Origin: Flavobacteriaceae bacterium bin25
GTDB lineage: Bacteria > Bacteroidota > Bacteroidia > Flavobacteriales > Flavobacteriaceae
Assembly: GCA_002238525.1 (NCBI GenBank)
Contig: MPMN01000011.1
Span: 1-59,056 of the forward strand
Length of the DNA: 59,056 nt
Reading direction: 5' to 3'
In this document: piece by piece, positions 36,482 through 44,948 of the stretch
Numbering within the stretch: position 1 is the stretch's first letter
Layout of the letters: each line of letters starts with the position of its first letter
Translations under genes and position numbers: made by a program
Notes under the pieces: model-generated
Database searches by the model: none
Told to the model about the DNA's origin: nothing
What the model saw: the letters and a program-made list of their open reading frames with translations, nothing else

Positions 36482-36855
36482 ATAAGAATTTAAAATATTA
36501 TTCTAGATCATTCATTTAACTCTCTGATTACTAGTTTTATACTTCTTTGTAGATTTCATTGGTGATGAAGGATGCAGAAAATTGTTTCTATTTATTGTAG
36601 AATTCGTTTCTATAGTTACTTCTTAAAACAACGGATTTTGACGTGGCATTTTAGGTATCTATAGATTAGTATATTGACTATCTATTTCGTCTTGTTTGGG
36701 ATTCAGTAAAGACTAGACTATTTGTTCACTCTTTTTAAGTACAATGAATGTTATGGTGAACTAATATATTATTTTCATTGGTTGTAACTTTGGATAGATG
36801 GTTATCATTGAGAAGACAAGCGTTATTTATTGAAAGGTGAAGAAGGCAATGTTTT
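36482..36855. other. intergenic, no gene seen
   Basis: About 370 AT-rich bases separate the acyl-CoA reductase from the clamp-like gene. I see no open frame or RNA gene. Confidence 0.4.
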
Positions 36856-36879
36856 TTGGATTATATAATAAGTTGCACC

Positions 36880-37716
36880 ATGAAGTTTGAAAGTCCAAAG
36901 ATGACTGACTTTAGGTTAGGTGAGCGCAATATTAATCCGAAGGAGTTGGTTAATGCACTAGAGCATGTTAAAAGTGTTCTAATCAAAAACACGACTAGAC
37001 TTGCCTTGCATAATGCCATTATACAGTGTTCTTCCAGTGGGAAGGTTCATGTACTCGCATCAAGGGGTCATTTTATAAAGTATTACTCTTTTAGCAACAA
37101 ACATGATGTTAAGGAAAACTTTTATTTTTTCATTCCAATTGCAAAGATTAATACGGTAATTAAACTGGCTAAGAATTCAACCGGAGACATAAGAATTCAA
37201 CTTATTGCGACCAAGCCTAAACTCATTTTTAAAATATTCCCAGAGATTACCTATGAAATACCTCACAATGAATATCCTTCAATAGAGGATAAATTGATTG
37301 ATTACGATGAAGATATAAAAACTGAGTTTCGGATCCGCAAGAAAGTTTTTTCAAGATTGGTTGATAGATACCCAAACGCAAACATGTTGCAAGTTGAAAA
37401 ATTTAATGATTCTGTTCTATTACGAATTTTCAACTCAAAATATGGTGGTAAGGTGATTTCCAAAATATATGATTCTCAGGTTTTTGATAACGAATTATAT
37501 TGGCAGGATGATGATAGAGGTGTATTATTTAACCTTCATTTTTTGAAGCGAATAATAGCAACCTATCCAGATAAAGATTTTGAAAATATATTGTTCAGGT
37601 TTGATCTTTTAAAAAAATGTTATTGTGAAATAAAAGAAATCGGAGGTTGGATAGGAATTAAAAGAATTTCCTACATACTAACTTCTGAGACTTTTACCCC
37701 GCTTAAAAAACACTGA
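36880..37716 (+). CDS. divergent DNA sliding-clamp (DnaN)-like protein with two domains
   Basis: From the ATG giving MKFESPKMTDF the product has 278 aa, well below the 365-375 of a beta clamp. The first part reads like one clamp domain: NPKELVNALEHVKSVL, LALHNAIIQCSSSGKVHVLA, FIPIAKINTVIKLAKN, IRIQL, KLIFKI, YEIPHNEYPSIED. The last motif recalls the FP-ld strand in DnaN. The second part reads like the terminal domain: FRIRKKVFSRLVDRYPNANM, VEKFNDSVLLRIFNSK, VLFNLHFLKRIIATYP, ILFRFDLLKKCYCEI. The C-terminal MPMRL-type end is absent. It could be a PCNA-like two-domain clamp or a domesticated paralogue. The assignment is by pattern only. It stands alone. Confidence 0.5.
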   Translation: MKFESPKMTDFRLGERNINPKELVNALEHVKSVLIKNTTRLALHNAIIQCSSSGKVHVLASRGHFIKYYSFSNKHDVKENFYFFIPIAKINTVIKLAKNSTGDIRIQLIATKPKLIFKIFPEITYEIPHNEYPSIEDKLIDYDEDIKTEFRIRKKVFSRLVDRYPNANMLQVEKFNDSVLLRIFNSKYGGKVISKIYDSQVFDNELYWQDDDRGVLFNLHFLKRIIATYPDKDFENILFRFDLLKKCYCEIKEIGGWIGIKRISYILTSETFTPLKKH

Positions 37717-38242
37717 GGGGGATGACAGTGTGACAAAATCTGTGTAAATGGGAAATAGCGGGTTACCAAATTTCGATTCAAGGATAGCAAAATCAAAGGA
37801 TATACAGATATTTCATTTTCTGATTAGGTGAGACCTTCGCACAATTAACTTTCAGTGTGAAACCCAATTTATGGGAGCTATTTTAATTTTATGTTACTCA
37901 ATTAATACTTATTTCATCTTTTTCTTGTACGTGTTTCTTCAAATATTTATCAATATCACACCCTAATAGACTTATGGTTCTACTGTAGTTTTTATTTTGA
38001 TTTTTTGGTTGGAGTGAGTATTGCTGACTTCAATCATTTTATTTGCTCATTTTTTATTCTGTAGTCTTTCTCATGATAAATTTGTCTTATGCCGGAACTG
38101 ATTTTATAATCCCATATCTTGAAAAAGTAAATTTTAGCTACCGACATTCATTAGGGTCTAATTACGATATTTGCACCATAATTAATATCTGCGATTTTAG
38201 TATTCTGTAATTCAATTCTACTGAACTTTTACCTCATAATAA
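37717..38242. other. intergenic, insertion-sequence-like end only
   Basis: About 525 bases contain the right copy of the 23-bp repeat close to the clamp-like gene. The rest is AT-rich DNA with no gene I can see. Confidence 0.4.
37727..37749 (-). repeat. 23-bp repeat resembling an insertion-sequence end, right copy
   Basis: AGTGTGACAAAATCTGTGTA and three more bases are the inverted copy of 26578-26600, with one mismatch. It starts 10 bases after the stop of the clamp-like gene. The two copies are inverted relative to each other and enclose 11.2 kb. Confidence 0.55.
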
Positions 38243-39301
38243 ATGAAACATAATTTCAATCCAGGTCCTGCTGTTCTTCCAAAGACAGTTCTGAAAAAGG
38301 CTTCGAAAGCGGTTTTAGATTTAGATGATTCAGGGCTATCTGTATTGGAGATTTCTCATAGAAGCAATGCATTTAAAGAAATTTTAGAAAATTCTACCAA
38401 GATGGCACTAGAAATCGCCGGATTGAAAGGAAAGGGTTATTCTGCTCTTTTTTTACATGGCGGAGCAAGCACTCAATTCTTGAATGTAGCAGCAAATTTT
38501 TTGAACCAAAAAGCAGGATATAGTGATACTGGCTCATGGTCAGCAAAAGCAATAAAAGAAGCTAAACACTATGGACAAGTCGTTGAGGTGGCTAGCTCTG
38601 CATATTGTAAGTATAATTATATCCCGGTCTCCTTCGAAAATACCTCTGAACTGGATTATTTGCATATCACCACAAATAATACGATCTATGGAACCCAATA
38701 CTCAGAAATACCCCGAGTGGATTGTCCACTAGTTGCAGATATGAGCTCCGATATCTTTTCAAGGGTTTTGGATTATAATAAATTTGATTTGTTCTACGCC
38801 GGTGCACAAAAGAATTTGGGTCCAGCAGGGGTTGCACTAGTAGTAATTAAAGAATCTTTTCTTGATAGAGTTAAAAGAAAACTGCCCTCAATGTTGGATT
38901 ATAAACTTCACCTCTCAAAAGGTAGTTCTTTTAATACCCCACCCGTTTTTGCCATATACACAACAATGCTAACTCTTCAATGGATTATTGAAAAAGGTGG
39001 TCTAAAAAAGTTAGGTAAAAAGAATAGTCAAAAAGCATCCTTGATTTATTCAGAAGTTGATAGAAATTCAAAATTTCGAGGTTTTGCTAATAAAGAAAAT
39101 CGAAGTCAAATGAATGTAGTATTCAACCTTGTTGATAAATCGGAAAAAGAAATTTTTGACCAAATGTGGCAATCTTTAGGCATAGAGGGGTTAAATGGGC
39201 ATCGCTCAGTTGGTGGATACCGTGCTTCAATTTATAATGCATTAGAATTGGAAAGCGTAAAGTTACTGGTGGAATGCATGAAAGAATTTGAAAATAGATA
39301 A
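38243..39301 (+). CDS. serC: phosphoserine aminotransferase
   Basis: The 352-aa PLP enzyme turns 3-phosphohydroxypyruvate into phosphoserine in serine synthesis. Seen are HNFNPGPAVLPKTVL at the start, ISHRSNAFKEI, LHGGASTQF, ADMSSDIFSR and the PLP lysine in FYAGAQKNLGPAG near 197. GLNGHRSVGGYRASIYNA near the C-terminus is typical. It is followed by serA three bases later, giving a serC-serA operon. Confidence 0.96.
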   Translation: MKHNFNPGPAVLPKTVLKKASKAVLDLDDSGLSVLEISHRSNAFKEILENSTKMALEIAGLKGKGYSALFLHGGASTQFLNVAANFLNQKAGYSDTGSWSAKAIKEAKHYGQVVEVASSAYCKYNYIPVSFENTSELDYLHITTNNTIYGTQYSEIPRVDCPLVADMSSDIFSRVLDYNKFDLFYAGAQKNLGPAGVALVVIKESFLDRVKRKLPSMLDYKLHLSKGSSFNTPPVFAIYTTMLTLQWIIEKGGLKKLGKKNSQKASLIYSEVDRNSKFRGFANKENRSQMNVVFNLVDKSEKEIFDQMWQSLGIEGLNGHRSVGGYRASIYNALELESVKLLVECMKEFENR

Positions 39302-39304
39302 TTG

Positions 39305-40264
39305 ATGAAAATACTTGCTAATGATGGAATTTCAGAAGCTGGACAGAAGGCACTAAAGAATGAGGGTTTTACCGTTATCAATCAAAATATTCCACAAGAT
39401 CAATTGGCCAAATATATAAATCAGAATTTTGTGGTTGGTTTACTCGTTAGGAGTGCAACCACAGTTCGTAAAGAGCTAATTGACCAATGCCCTAGTCTCA
39501 GATTGATCGGAAGAGGAGGTGTCGGAATGGATAATATTGATGTTGGATATGCAAAAGAGAAAGAAATATATATAATTAATACGCCGGCGGCTTCATCAGC
39601 CTCCGTTGCAGAATTAGTATTTGCCCATCTGTTTGGTGGAGTTCGTTTTCTCTATGATTCAAATAGAAATATGCCTTTGGAAGGGGACACTAAATTCAAA
39701 AAACTGAAAAAAAACTATTCCGCAGGGATTGAGCTTAGAGGTAAAACCCTGGGTATAGTCGGACTCGGAAGAATAGGTCAAGAAGTAGCAAAAATAGGAC
39801 TAGGCTTGGGAATGAAAGTAATTGGTACTGATAAGCATATTGATCAGATATCAGTTAGAGTGACTTTATTTGATGGTCAATTTCTTGAAGTCAAAATACC
39901 ATCAATTGATTTTGACCAATTGCTGAGACAATCGGACTTTATCACTCTTCATGTTCCCTCTCAAGGCAACCCCTTGATTACTATCTCAGAGATTAAAAAA
40001 ATGAAAAAAGGCTCTGGGATAATTAATGCTGCTCGAGGTGGTGTAATTAAAGAAGATGATTTATTAGAAGCACTTGATAGTGGACAGCTAAGTTTTGCCG
40101 GACTAGACACTTATGAAAAAGAACCAAAACCCGACATTAAACTTTTGATGCATCCAAGAATTTCTCTTTCTCCCCACATAGGCGCAGCGACTATTGAAGC
40201 ACAAGAACGAATTGGTTTGGAACTAGCAGAACAGATAACAGACCTTCTTAAAATACGATCTTGA
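39305..40264 (+). CDS. serA: D-3-phosphoglycerate dehydrogenase, short form
   Basis: The ATG three bases after the serC stop is chosen, though a TTG precedes it. The 319-aa protein is a D-2-hydroxyacid dehydrogenase: LIGRGGVGMDNIDV, the Rossmann motif GIVGLGRIGQEVAKI, ITLHVPSQ, IINAARGGVI and SPHIGAAT with the catalytic His. It lacks the C-terminal ACT domain, so serine feedback by that domain is absent. It catalyses the first step of serine synthesis, next to serC. Confidence 0.93.
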   Translation: MKILANDGISEAGQKALKNEGFTVINQNIPQDQLAKYINQNFVVGLLVRSATTVRKELIDQCPSLRLIGRGGVGMDNIDVGYAKEKEIYIINTPAASSASVAELVFAHLFGGVRFLYDSNRNMPLEGDTKFKKLKKNYSAGIELRGKTLGIVGLGRIGQEVAKIGLGLGMKVIGTDKHIDQISVRVTLFDGQFLEVKIPSIDFDQLLRQSDFITLHVPSQGNPLITISEIKKMKKGSGIINAARGGVIKEDDLLEALDSGQLSFAGLDTYEKEPKPDIKLLMHPRISLSPHIGAATIEAQERIGLELAEQITDLLKIRS

Positions 40265-40593
40265 AAAAAATTTGGCGAAATCTCAAAATTCGCTGGGGTA
40301 TTAAATCAGATTTTCAAGTTCTGATTATTTTGGTTGTCTTTGCTATCACAGGAATGACTAGTCTCAGAGTTGGTCATCTTTTATTGGACTTTATCGGTAT
40401 AACAAAAGAAAACTTATACCTGGATAATATACTAGGGAGTATCCCCTACTACACTTTAAGAGTTATTTCTATTCTGGTAGTATATAAATTTATCCTACTG
40501 ATAGTTGGATCTATCTTTGGTCAATTCAACTTTTTCTGGAATTTTATTAAGAGATTCCTACGAGTTATAGGATTTAGGCGACTATTAAATTGA
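40261..40593 (+). CDS. DUF6787-like membrane protein
   Basis: The 110-aa protein starts at TTG overlapping the serA stop (TTGA). It matches a small Bacteroidota family: RWGIKSDFQVLIILVVFAIT, GMTSL, IGITKEN, IPYYTLRVISILVVYKFILL and IFGQFNFFWNF. Two to three TM helices are visible. The family function is unknown. Coupling to serA suggests co-expression. Its 3' end overlaps the convergent msrA by 9 bases. Confidence 0.75.
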   Translation: MKKIWRNLKIRWGIKSDFQVLIILVVFAITGMTSLRVGHLLLDFIGITKENLYLDNILGSIPYYTLRVISILVVYKFILLIVGSIFGQFNFFWNFIKRFLRVIGFRRLLN

Positions 40594-41145
40594 ATTCATT
40601 CTTGCTGACTTTTTGATGTAAGCAGTAAAATACTCTTGGAGGCGTTCAAGTTTAGGCCTGATTACAAACTGACAATAAGAAGAGTTCTCATTTTTACTGT
40701 AGTAGGCCCGATGATATTCTTCAGCGGGGTAAAAAACCTCAGCTTTAGCGACTTGTGTGACTATTGGGTTTTCATATACAGACTCTTTTTGAAGCCGTTT
40801 TAAAACCATCGCAATGATTGATTTTTGTTGATCATTAGCATAAAATATGGCTGAACGATATTGAGAACCAATGTCGTTTCCTTGTCTATTGAGTGTAGTC
40901 GGGTCATGAGTATTGAAAAATATAAACAGGATATCAGTTAATTCTGTTTTACCCCTATCATATTCAATTTGGACAACTTCTGCATGATTGGATTTACCGC
41001 TGGAAACTTCTTCATATGTTGGGTTCAATACAGAGCCTCCCATATACCCGGGAAGAACATTAGTAACACCTTTTATACTGCGGAAAATAGCTTCTGTACA
41101 CCAAAAACATCCACCAGCCAAATAAATCAGTTCTCTGGATTTCAT
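40585..41145 (-). CDS. msrA: peptide-methionine (S)-S-oxide reductase
   Basis: The 186-aa enzyme repairs oxidised methionine. The active-site motif GCFWCTEAIF is near residue 12, with the nucleophilic Cys in GCFWC. Further family blocks are PGYMGGSVLNPTYEEVSSGK, HAEVVQIEYD, FFNTHDPTTLNRQGNDIGSQYRS and AEEYHRAYY. No signal peptide is seen, so it is cytoplasmic. It is divergent from lolD. Confidence 0.96.
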   Translation of the reverse strand: MKSRELIYLAGGCFWCTEAIFRSIKGVTNVLPGYMGGSVLNPTYEEVSSGKSNHAEVVQIEYDRGKTELTDILFIFFNTHDPTTLNRQGNDIGSQYRSAIFYANDQQKSIIAMVLKRLQKESVYENPIVTQVAKAEVFYPAEEYHRAYYSKNENSSYCQFVIRPKLERLQEYFTAYIKKSARMNSI

Positions 41146-41237
41146 GAGCGGGTAAATTTAAATAAATGTAATGGTAATTTTCTGGTAACATTGTTCTTGG
41201 TATCAAGATCTGGATTACAAAGAATTAAATTTGCTGA

Positions 41238-41909
41238 TTGAAGGTGCTACTCAGAGGCAGAAATATATACAAGACGTATGGTCAAATAAGAGTTCTTAAA
41301 GGGATAAATATAGATATTTCTGAAAAACAAATCGTATCTATTGCAGGTCCTTCTGGAGCCGGAAAAACTACTCTTCTCCATATTATAGGGACACTTGAAG
41401 GGGCTGACAAGAGAGATGATTACTCTTTATCAATTGATAATAAGCTAATAAATGATTGTTCCTCTAAGCAAATAGCTCAATTTAGAAACCAAACTTTAGG
41501 TTTTGTTTTTCAGTTTCACGGCTTATTGCCTGAATTTACTGCACTAGAAAACATTTGTTTGCCCGCTCGAATCAGAGGAATCTCCAAACCTAAAGCTCGC
41601 ATTTTGGGATTGGAACTAATGAGTCAAATGAACATTGCTGATAAAGCCAATAAAAAGCCAAAAACTCTTTCTGGAGGAGAACAACAGAGAGTCGCCGTAG
41701 CAAGAGCACTAATCAATAACCCTAAAATTGTATTGGCTGATGAACCAACAGGAAATTTGGATAGTGACAATGCCAATATGATGCATGAATTGTTTTTCAA
41801 AATCAGAGATCAATTTGGCTGTTGTTTTGTTATTGTTACTCACAATGAGACATTGGCCAAGCGTGCAGATAAAATCATTTTACTCAAAGATGGTCAAATC
41901 GTCAAATGA
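41238..41909 (+). CDS. LolD/MacB-like ABC transporter ATP-binding protein
   Basis: The 223-aa ATPase begins at TTG (GTG two codons on is possible). It has Walker A GPSGAGKTTLLHI, the Q-loop FVFQFHGLLPEFTALEN, the signature LSGGEQQRVAVARAL, Walker B IVLADEPTGNLD and H-loop VTHNETLAKRAD. The sequence is of the LolD class, which energises release of lipoproteins from the inner membrane. No permease gene is adjacent, as usual for Bacteroidota. The next gene starts inside its 3' end. Confidence 0.9.
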   Translation: MKVLLRGRNIYKTYGQIRVLKGINIDISEKQIVSIAGPSGAGKTTLLHIIGTLEGADKRDDYSLSIDNKLINDCSSKQIAQFRNQTLGFVFQFHGLLPEFTALENICLPARIRGISKPKARILGLELMSQMNIADKANKKPKTLSGGEQQRVAVARALINNPKIVLADEPTGNLDSDNANMMHELFFKIRDQFGCCFVIVTHNETLAKRADKIILLKDGQIVK

Positions 41910-42669
41910 TTTTTTGCAATTCAAAGATTTACTTGATCGTAAAGCCAGAAAATACGAATCCAAAAATTTTATAGAAACTGATCCAATAAAAGTTGCCCAT
42001 CAGTTTTCCGAAAAGGCCGATATAGAAATCATTAGCTTTTTAATCACAACCTTTGCTTGGGGTAATCGAAAGAGTATCATTAATAGCGCAAATAATCTCG
42101 TTGAATTACTTGAAAGAAATCCCCATGATTTTGTAGTAAATCACACCAAAAGTGATTTAAAAAGATTTAAGGATTTTACTCACAGAACTTTCCAACCAGT
42201 AGATCTTATTTACTTTATAACTGCTCTTAAATTCATCTATACTCAGAAAGGAGGATTGGAAAATGTATTTGTTCCTGAAATGAACCAGGAATTTTTATAC
42301 AAAACCATTCATCGATTTAAAAGAATATTTTTTGGACTACCTCATCTAAAGAGAACAGAGAAGCATATTTCTGACCCACTGAACGGTTCTGCTTCCAAAC
42401 GGATCAATCTGTTTCTTCGTTGGATGGTTCGTTCTTCAACTTTAGGTGTTGATTTTGGAATTTGGAAAAATATTTCACCTAGAATTTTGTCTTGCCCTTT
42501 GGATATTCATACCTTAAGAGTTGCAGGTAAACTTGGGCTAATCTCCAGAAAGACCAATGATTTTAAGACTTTGGTAGAACTAGATAGGAACCTCAGATTA
42601 TTAAATCCTGAAGATCCTGTGAAATACGATTTTGCATTGTTCGGTTTGGGGATGTTTGAAAATATTTAA
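41890..42669 (+). CDS. TIGR02757 (DUF2400) family protein
   Basis: The ATG inside the lolD 3' end (20-base overlap) is preferred over an earlier frame start that lies deep in lolD. The product is 259 aa. Family blocks are FAWGNRKSIINSANNLVELL, VNHTKSDLKRFKDFTHRTFQ, RINLFLRWMVR, GVDFGIWKNISP and CPLDIHTLRVAGKLGLISRK, with a C-terminal DPVKYDFALFGLGM. The family occurs widely in Bacteroidota and resembles HhH-GPD DNA glycosylases in its RWMVR and DIHT blocks. Function is unproven. Confidence 0.9.
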   Translation: MVKSSNDFLQFKDLLDRKARKYESKNFIETDPIKVAHQFSEKADIEIISFLITTFAWGNRKSIINSANNLVELLERNPHDFVVNHTKSDLKRFKDFTHRTFQPVDLIYFITALKFIYTQKGGLENVFVPEMNQEFLYKTIHRFKRIFFGLPHLKRTEKHISDPLNGSASKRINLFLRWMVRSSTLGVDFGIWKNISPRILSCPLDIHTLRVAGKLGLISRKTNDFKTLVELDRNLRLLNPEDPVKYDFALFGLGMFENI

Positions 42670-42825
42670 TCTTTAGATACACATGAAAACTTCTAATTCT
42701 TAAGTATTGAAAACTGTGTCTATTAGGTTTAAGTTAAAATTTATGTATATCAAATATGGCCAAGATGGCTAAAATAGATGTAGTTGGTTTTGTAATTTGG
42801 ACACCAAGTTTTTGACGCATTTAAA

Positions 42826-42911
42826 GCACACGTGGCGGAATTGGTAGACGCGCTAGGTTGAGGGCCTAGTGGGAGTTAAATCCCGTGGAAGTTCGAGTCT
42901 TCTCGTGTGCA
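42826..42911 (+). tRNA. tRNA-Leu (anticodon GAG)
   Basis: The acceptor stem GCACACG pairs with CGTGTGC. The D arm has TGGTAGACGCG, the anticodon arm reads CTAGG-TTGAGGG-CCTAG with GAG at its centre, a long variable arm GGGAGTTAAATCCC follows, and the T arm is GAAG-TTCGAGT-CTTC. The length of 86 and the long variable arm mark a class II leucine tRNA. CCA is not encoded. Confidence 0.97.
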
Positions 42912-42942
42912 CAGTTTAGCAGAAGAAATGCACGTTTATTAG

Positions 42943-43134
42943 ACCATCTCAATTCTATGCTCCATCTGTATAGGGGCAATTTTGTTTGGCTATATTCAAG
43001 GTGATGCCATTAAGCTTCTAGAAAAAGAGTCTAATTGTAATAGGGTTCAGGCTTGCCAAACTTATTTGGATGCTTTCTTCAAGGAAAATCCTAAAGCATT
43101 TGTGAAGTTCGAAAAATGGAGAGAAAAGCAGTAA
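42943..43134 (+). CDS. possible small membrane protein or gene remnant after tRNA-Leu
   Basis: A frame of up to 63 codons without an ATG encodes a hydrophobic helix (ISILCSICIGAILFGYIQG) and then a charged soluble part ending FVKFEKWREKQ. The composition looks like real protein rather than noise. It must use a rare start such as ATT, or it is the tail of a broken gene. It lies 31 bases after the tRNA. No family is recognised. Confidence 0.35.
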   Translation, partial: TISILCSICIGAILFGYIQGDAIKLLEKESNCNRVQACQTYLDAFFKENPKAFVKFEKWREKQ

Positions 43135-43221
43135 TTATCTAAAAATGTTTACTTTTGTCCCATCAATACCTCCCGGACCTCTCAACGAAGTGCACTTTTG
43201 GGAGGTTTTTTGATTTTATAT

Positions 43222-43434
43222 ATGCCTAAAAAAGCCTACGATAAACCTCCTATAACCTTTGCCGACCAAGTTCAACTTTTACAAAAACGAGGGTTGATTA
43301 TTCACAATGAAAAAAAAGCTGAAAGAGTCCTAACTTATGTTAGTTACAATAGATTACGCAATTATTGGTATCCTATGCTCGAATCTCCAAAAGAAAAGCC
43401 CAAGAAACACGAGAGGGAAAAATATTTTTTATGA
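43222..43434 (+). pseudogene. truncated Abi_2 (AbiD/AbiF-like) abortive-infection gene
   Basis: The 70-codon frame from the ATG giving MPKKAYDKPPITF keeps the N-terminus of the Abi_2 family: PPITFADQVQLLQKRGLIIH, then VLTYVSYNRLRNYWYPML, compared with the family pattern -Q---L--RGL----, L--I-YYRL-GYWYP. Full members have about 300 residues, so more than 200 are lost. The tail after WYPMLE is unrelated lysine-rich sequence. It sits just beyond tRNA-Leu, a usual insertion site, and is probably a relic of a phage-defence gene. Confidence 0.65.
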
Positions 43435-43609
43435 TTAACCATTTACCCTTTTAATAGTAGATCATGGATAGGATTAATTTATTCCAAGATTCTAGTCCGC
43501 CAAGAATTTAATTGCTTTCAATTCGGTGTCTGATAATTCCATATTTTGACTTTACCTAAATTTGTGGTACAATGCATTAAGGCTTAAATCTCGTTGCAAG
43601 AATATTAAT

Positions 43610-44443
43610 GTGAAAGAACTATACGACTTAACTTGTGGCAAGACTAGCAAGGTATTTATTCGATCATATAGCACGTCGTTTTCTTATGCCTCTAGGGTAA
43701 TGAATAAGTCAATTAGAAGGCACGTATTCAATATCTATGCTTTTGTGCGTTTAGCAGATGAAATAGTAGATACTTTTATTGATTTCCCACAATCTCAATT
43801 ATTGGATCGATTTGAAGAAGATTTAAGATTTGCACTAAAAGAAAAGATAAGTGCCAATCCAATTCTACAGGCTTTTCAAGATACATATCATCAATTTAAT
43901 ATAGAAAAAGAACTTGTATTTGCATTTTTAAACAGTATGAGGTACGATTTGTTAAATGATGGTTGTGATACAGAGGAAAAATTGAATAACTATGTTTGGG
44001 GCTCCGCCAATGTTGTTGGCTTGATGTGTTTGAAAGTTTTTACTCAAGGCAATCAAGAGGAATATGAAAAATTGAAAGATACCGCCATTGCATTGGGTTC
44101 GGCATTTCAAAAAGTCAATTTTCTTCGAGATTTTAAAGATGATTTATATGGCAGAAAAAGAAATTATTTTCCTATTCTTCATCATCGTAAATTAGATGAA
44201 ACAAGCAAACTTGAAATTATCAAGGAAATAGACAAAGAATTCAAAGAAGCCTACCAGGGTATAATGAAACTTCCCAAAGAGGCTAAAATAGGGGTTTATA
44301 TTGCCTATCAATACTATAAAAGATTACTCAGAAAACTCAAAAGATCCTCAGTAAAAAAGATTAAAGAAAGTCGCATTAGGGTTTCTAATAGGGAAAAATT
44401 ATGGGTGATATGTGAATCGTATTTAAAGCTTACATTTAATTAA
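43610..44443 (+). CDS. crtB: phytoene synthase
   Basis: A GTG start giving (M)KELYDLTCGKTSK matches the family N-terminus and yields 277 aa. A longer TTG frame adds 16 residues with no match. The enzyme joins two geranylgeranyl diphosphates. The aspartate-rich motifs are FVRLADEIVDTF (DEIVD) and KVNFLRDFKDDLYGR (DFKDD), and YSTSFSYASRVM is the substrate-binding start. crtZ follows 7 bases later, so this is a carotenoid operon. Desaturase and cyclase genes are not in the window. Confidence 0.94.
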   Translation: MKELYDLTCGKTSKVFIRSYSTSFSYASRVMNKSIRRHVFNIYAFVRLADEIVDTFIDFPQSQLLDRFEEDLRFALKEKISANPILQAFQDTYHQFNIEKELVFAFLNSMRYDLLNDGCDTEEKLNNYVWGSANVVGLMCLKVFTQGNQEEYEKLKDTAIALGSAFQKVNFLRDFKDDLYGRKRNYFPILHHRKLDETSKLEIIKEIDKEFKEAYQGIMKLPKEAKIGVYIAYQYYKRLLRKLKRSSVKKIKESRIRVSNREKLWVICESYLKLTFN

Positions 44444-44450
44444 AATAGAC

Positions 44451-44897
44451 ATGGATATCATTATTTGGATTTTTACTCTTTTGGGCTCATTTGCATTTAT
44501 GGAATTTATAGCCTGGTTCACCCACAAATATATTATGCATGGTCCTCTATGGGTATTGCATAAAGATCATCATAAGAAAGATCATGATTCGTGGTTTGAA
44601 CGGAACGATAGTTTCTTTTTAATCTATGCAATAATCAGTATGATTTTTGTGACACTTTATATATATAAGGACTTTTGGCTTGGATTACCTATTGGAATAG
44701 GGATTTTTCTCTATGGTTTAACCTATTTTTTGGTTCATGATATTTTTATTCACCAAAGGTTTAAAATATTCAGGAAGACCAATAACCGATACGCTAGAGG
44801 AATTCGTAGAGCCCATAAGATTCATCACAAAAAAATCAATAAAGAAGATGGTGAATGCTTTGGGATGCTTTGGGTTCCTAGAAAGTATTTTAAATAG
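44451..44897 (+). CDS. crtZ: beta-carotene hydroxylase
   Basis: The 148-aa membrane protein has four helices and the histidine clusters of the di-iron hydroxylases: THKYIMHG, LHKDHHKKDHDSWFE, FLVHDIFIHQRF and RAHKIHHKKINKEDGECFG. It adds 3-hydroxyls to beta-carotene rings, giving zeaxanthin. It follows crtB directly. The position supports zeaxanthin-type pigment production. Its end converges on the surA-like gene. Confidence 0.93.
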   Translation: MDIIIWIFTLLGSFAFMEFIAWFTHKYIMHGPLWVLHKDHHKKDHDSWFERNDSFFLIYAIISMIFVTLYIYKDFWLGLPIGIGIFLYGLTYFLVHDIFIHQRFKIFRKTNNRYARGIRRAHKIHHKKINKEDGECFGMLWVPRKYFK

Positions 44898-44948
44898 ATC
44901 CTTTCCTACCCTACCATCAATTGAAGTATATTTTTTCTCGCTCTACTT

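Noticed and set aside
43440-43561. Minus-strand peptide MELSDTELKAIKFLAD before crtB
   Set aside because: Only 16 codons before a stop, with no context or conservation visible.
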